DNA of 7,209 bases, taken from contig CADBKS010000155.1 in assembly GCA_902795255.1 (NCBI GenBank), positions 1 through 7,209 of the forward strand. The letters are read 5' to 3'. Below, piece by piece: positions 6,235-7,209 of this stretch. The DNA is from an uncultured Chloroflexota bacterium. GTDB taxonomy: Bacteria; Chloroflexota; Anaerolineae; Anaerolineales; Anaerolineaceae. The notes under the pieces are model-generated. The model made no database searches. It was not told the origin of the DNA and saw only the letters and a list, made by a program, of their open reading frames with translations. Position 1 is the stretch's first letter; each line of letters starts with the position of its first letter. A program made the position numbers and the translations under genes.

Positions 6235-7209
6235 ATGAAAAAAAGCTTATCCGTATTGTTAGCTGTTCTGCTGGTCCTCAGTTTCGTACTGACCGGCTGC
6301 AAGAACGGTGAAAAACCTGCAGTTCAGGAAACCGCGGCTGCGGTCGTTGACACAGCTGCCGATACTGTGCAGGAAAAGGTTGACGAAGCCTCCACAAAGG
6401 CAGAAGAAGTCGTCAGCGAAGTTTCCGACAAAGTCGAAGAAGCTGCTTCTTCCGTTTCCGAAGAAGCGGGCCAGGCTGTTTCCGGAGCCGCCGAACAGGT
6501 CCAGGAAGCCGTAGCCGGTGCATCCGACGCAGTTGAAGAAACCGTTTCCGACGCAGCCGAAAAGGTTCAGGATGTCGTTTCCGATCTGACCGGAAAAGCT
6601 GAAGAAGCTGTTTCCGAAGTCACCGATGCCGTGAACGAAACCGTCGCCGAAGGCGAAGCTGCAGTTGAAGAAGCTGCCGACAACGCCGAAACCGCTGCCG
6701 CCGAAGCCGAAGCTGCTGTTGAAGAAACCGCCGCCAACGCTGAAGAAGCTGTCCAGGGCGCTGTTGAAGAAGCTCAGGACGCTGTTGAAGAAACCGCTGC
6801 CAACGCTGAAGAAGCTGCCCAGGACGTTGCTGCCGAAGCAGAAACCGCTGTTGAAGAAGCCGCCGCCACTGTTGAAGAAGCTGCTTCCGATGTTACAGCT
6901 GCCGCTGAAGAAACCGTTGAAGAAGTTGTTGCCGAAGTCGTCGAAGCTGAACCTGTCGAAGTTGAAGCCGTGGAAGCTGAAGCAGTGGAAGAAACCACCG
7001 AAGCGAAGAAATTCCGCGTCGCCCTGGTCACCGATACCGGCGGTATCAATGACCAGTCCTTCAATGCCTCCGCATGGGAAGGCATGCTCCGCGCCGAATC
7101 CGAACTCGGTGCCGAGATCAAATACTTCGAATCCAAGACCGATGCCGATTACGAACCGAACCTCGTCACCGCTGTGGACGACGGTTATGACCTCATCATC
7201 GCTGTCGGC
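6235..7209 (+). CDS. BMP-family nucleoside-binding lipoprotein with a very long acidic stalk (cut by right edge)
   Basis: This is the extracellular substrate-binding protein of the importer; 325 codons are visible. A lipoprotein signal peptide (MKKSLSVLLAVLLVLSFVLTGC) ends in the lipobox LTGC with the lipid-bearing Cys22. Residues 23 to about 257 form an Ala/Glu/Val-rich stalk with no aromatic, Cys, His, Arg, Ile or Met residue, one Leu, and no Pro between 28 and 240. The BMP domain (PnrA/BmpA family, Pfam Bmp) begins at KKFRVALVTDTGGINDQSFN (258-277) and continues through SAWEGM (279-284) and DYEPNLVTAV (303-312); the rest lies outside the window. The start is secure: AAGGAGAT ends 4 nt before the ATG. 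It is transcribed away from psuK, though its transporter partners are on the other strand. Ordinary BMP proteins have only a short linker, so the stalk is unusual. Family call secure; ligand inferred as pseudouridine or another nucleoside. Confidence 0.93.
   Translation, partial: MKKSLSVLLAVLLVLSFVLTGCKNGEKPAVQETAAAVVDTAADTVQEKVDEASTKAEEVVSEVSDKVEEAASSVSEEAGQAVSGAAEQVQEAVAGASDAVEETVSDAAEKVQDVVSDLTGKAEEAVSEVTDAVNETVAEGEAAVEEAADNAETAAAEAEAAVEETAANAEEAVQGAVEEAQDAVEETAANAEEAAQDVAAEAETAVEEAAATVEEAASDVTAAAEETVEEVVAEVVEAEPVEVEAVEAEAVEETTEAKKFRVALVTDTGGINDQSFNASAWEGMLRAESELGAEIKYFESKTDADYEPNLVTAVDDGYDLIIAVG
6715..6912 (+). repeat. 66-bp tandem repeat in the lipoprotein stalk (three copies)
   Basis: Units start at 6715, 6781 and 6847, exactly 66 bp (22 codons) apart. 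Units one and two begin with GCTGTTGAAGAAACCGC and stay almost identical for about 40 bp (protein AVEETAANAEEA). Unit three is diverged (AVEEAAATVEEA), and a weak fourth copy (TVEE) starts in register at 6913. Upstream the same theme recurs at 18- and 26-residue spacing. Spacings of 18, 22 and 26 fit 7- and 11-residue helical periods, so the repeat keeps one face of a long helix constant. Confidence 0.8.

Noticed and set aside
6715..6912. Regular 66-bp repeats as a CRISPR array
   Set aside because: The units are contiguous without unique spacers, are in frame and encode a helical pattern inside an intact gene.
6774..7136. Minus-strand open frame of 120 codons, Ser/Ala/Thr-rich, opposite the lipoprotein
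   Set aside because: It is the complement of the repetitive Glu/Ala/Val codons of the stalk; its composition is a mirror effect and there is no ribosome site or family motif.

Overview
The window carries a nucleoside uptake and salvage locus, most likely from a Gram-positive Firmicute of the Clostridia. This rests on strong AGGAGG-type ribosome sites, a lipobox substrate-binding lipoprotein, a TTG start behind a perfect Shine-Dalgarno, and a BmpA/NupOPQ-type nucleoside ABC transporter. The exact taxon cannot be fixed from the sequence. GC looks moderate in the genes and drops in the gaps.

Layout from left to right. Positions 1-213 (minus strand) hold the first 71 codons of a membrane protein of the AI-2E/PerM family that runs off the left edge. 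Positions 214-421 are non-coding and contain a clear rho-independent terminator for the minus-strand genes to the right. Positions 422-4027 (minus) encode a complete ABC importer core, in transcription order a double-domain ATPase, permease 1 and permease 2, with overlapping ends (8 nt and 1 nt). Positions 4116-5027 (minus) encode pseudouridine-5'-phosphate glycosidase (PsuG), and 5126-6046 (minus) a PfkB-family kinase best read as pseudouridine kinase (PsuK). Positions 6047-6234 are a divergent control region rich in short repeats. From 6235 to the right edge (plus) runs a BMP-family substrate-binding lipoprotein, cut by the window end.

Together the genes describe a pathway. The lipoprotein captures a nucleoside outside the cell and the ATPase and permeases import it. 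PsuK phosphorylates pseudouridine to pseudouridine 5'-phosphate, and PsuG splits the C-C glycosidic bond to give uracil and ribose 5-phosphate. The arrangement suggests that this BMP-type transporter imports pseudouridine, in place of the NupC-like permease found with psuK/psuG in Escherichia coli. That specificity is inferred from gene neighbourhood.

The oddest feature is the lipoprotein. Between its lipid-modified cysteine and the start of its BMP domain lies a stretch of about 235 residues made almost only of Ala, Glu, Val, Asp, Thr, Ser, Gln and a few Lys. It includes a 22-residue (66-bp) tandem repeat and is proline-free over about 210 residues. It looks like a very long acidic helical stalk.
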